Shown here piece after piece: positions 62,911 through 64,000 of a stretch of DNA of 64,000 bases. A model generated the notes under the pieces. That model saw only the letters and a list, made by a program, of their open reading frames with translations, had not been told where the DNA came from and searched no databases. Origin of the DNA: Onchocerca volvulus (lineage: Eukaryota > Nematoda > Chromadorea > Rhabditida > Onchocercidae); assembly GCA_000499405.2 (NCBI GenBank), contig HG738137.1, positions 9,251,609-9,315,608 on the forward strand. Direction: 5' to 3'. The position numbers and the translations under genes are program-made. The first letter of the stretch is position 1; every line of letters starts with the position of its first letter.

Positions 62911-64000
62911 TTTCTTTTTCTGAAAATACTAAAACGAATAAATTTTGTAAGAATTAATTTTTGGCTAAAATTTAGCTTATATTTTTTAAAATTTTAATAT
63001 ATAATTATGATTTGCTGAAAAAAAGAAAAAGGAATTTTGCACGGAATCCTACAAATTCGATCAATGATATAATTAATTCATTTTATTTCAGAATTTTTAT
63101 TCATTAAGTTTTGGTTTTGGCTAGTCAGAAAAAAATATATTCAATTTTAATGCAACTTATTTTCATTTATATTAAATATTTCCACTTTGTATATTTGCTT
63201 GATTTCTAAGAAATTAAGATATTAAGCAAATATGCGAAATTTAGAAATTACGAAAGAATGAAATAATTTTTTCCTAATAAAATTTTATTTGATATCAGAA
63301 ATTGTTTTAAAGACAAGAGGTTAAAAGATACAAAAAGTCAATTATTGTTCATAATTCTTAATATTTAAATTCATTCTAATTTTTATGATAGATCAAAACG
63401 ATATTAATTCTTTCAATCTTTTTTTAATATAACAGTGTCACTGTAAATTTTTTTGAAACACTTTTTGCAAAGTTTGTGAGTAAATTTTTTGAATTACATT
63501 TATCTTAATTTTCAAACATGACCAAAATTAGATTTTATTGTAACATGAACAAACGTAAGTATGTGAAAAAATTTTTTGGGAAGAAATACGAATAAGTTTC
63601 ATTTTAACAAATAATGAACAGGATATGTAATTGAATAAAAGTATGACAAGATGAAATTGGATATTGTCAGAAACTAAATAAAACGATAACAAATGTAAAA
63701 AGTACAGTAAAATTTATCACAAATTTCGATATGATAAATTTAAGCAAATTGAAAATAAAAGAAAAGTCGGAAAAAAGTAAAGAAATAAACTTGTCAGAAA
63801 ATAAAAAATAATAAAAATGATAAAATTAAATGAATAGAACTGGAAGTAAAACTGAAATTCAATATTTCAAAAGTAAAGGAATAATCCAATAAACCTATCA
63901 AAGACAAGTTTTCGAATGCAATATTTTCAAAAAAAATTTTTTTTCTTCATAAATTGAAAATCATAACAAATAAAATTATAAATTTAATCACAAAAAATAA
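62911..64000. other. Upstream region of the PLP enzyme gene
   Basis: On the minus strand a 3' splice site TATTTTCAG ends 9 nt before the start codon (AG at 62921-62920), again suiting spliced-leader addition. The remaining kilobase is AT-rich with no supported exon or recognised element; the promoter is presumably here. Confidence 0.55.

Noticed and set aside
1..64000. CRISPR array, bacterial operon or prophage
   Set aside because: The tandem repeats lack spacer-repeat alternation, and all supported genes have spliceosomal introns and animal domain families.

Overview
This window looks like nuclear DNA of a parasitic roundworm, most likely a spirurid and probably a filarial nematode. It is strongly AT-rich, with short exons, GT..AG introns that usually end in TTTCAG or TTTTAG, and long homopolymer runs. 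Most genes begin 1-22 nt after a 3' splice site, as expected for spliced-leader trans-splicing. The clearest gene is an orthologue of the nematode LIM-homeobox gene lin-11. The species is inferred from style and gene content, not shown directly. All gene models below were assembled by hand from open reading, splice signals and intron phase.

Layout. 1-3344: no gene seen. 3345-6959 (minus): an 11-exon gene that I read as a REC114/DSB-1-type meiotic double-strand-break factor. 6960-9349: intergenic region between two divergent genes, with a cluster of TGACGT boxes. 9350-11686 (plus): PSME3IP1 (FAM192A/NIP30) homologue. 11687-17493: gene-poor, with a degenerate minisatellite of about 30 bp, a 76-bp tandem repeat and several simple repeats. 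17494-39024 (plus): lin-11, ten coding exons over 21.5 kb, with a 9.4-kb intron 3 and repeat-filled introns 6 and 9. 39025-44301: intergenic, with a nest of Helitron-derived fragments at about 42.3-43.6 kb. 44302-46189 (plus): dCMP deaminase. 46925-49706 (plus): DNAJC8-type spliceosomal J protein. 50822-53180 (plus): an unrecognised single-pass membrane protein with an exact 25-residue proline-rich repeat. 54479-62910 (minus): a PLP enzyme of the cysteine synthase fold with a signal peptide. Its intron 3 carries a decayed Helitron in the opposite orientation.

How they relate. The genes do not form one pathway. Housekeeping genes (dCMP deaminase for dUMP/dTTP supply, DNAJC8 for splicing, PSME3IP1 as a nuclear proteasome-activator partner) sit beside a developmental regulator (lin-11), a meiotic factor and a secreted sulfur-amino-acid-type enzyme. 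The points most worth a second look are the REC114-like gene with its SQ cluster, the secreted CysK2/Cds1-like enzyme with a possible GC-AG last intron, the orphan repeat protein, and the two Helitron sites.
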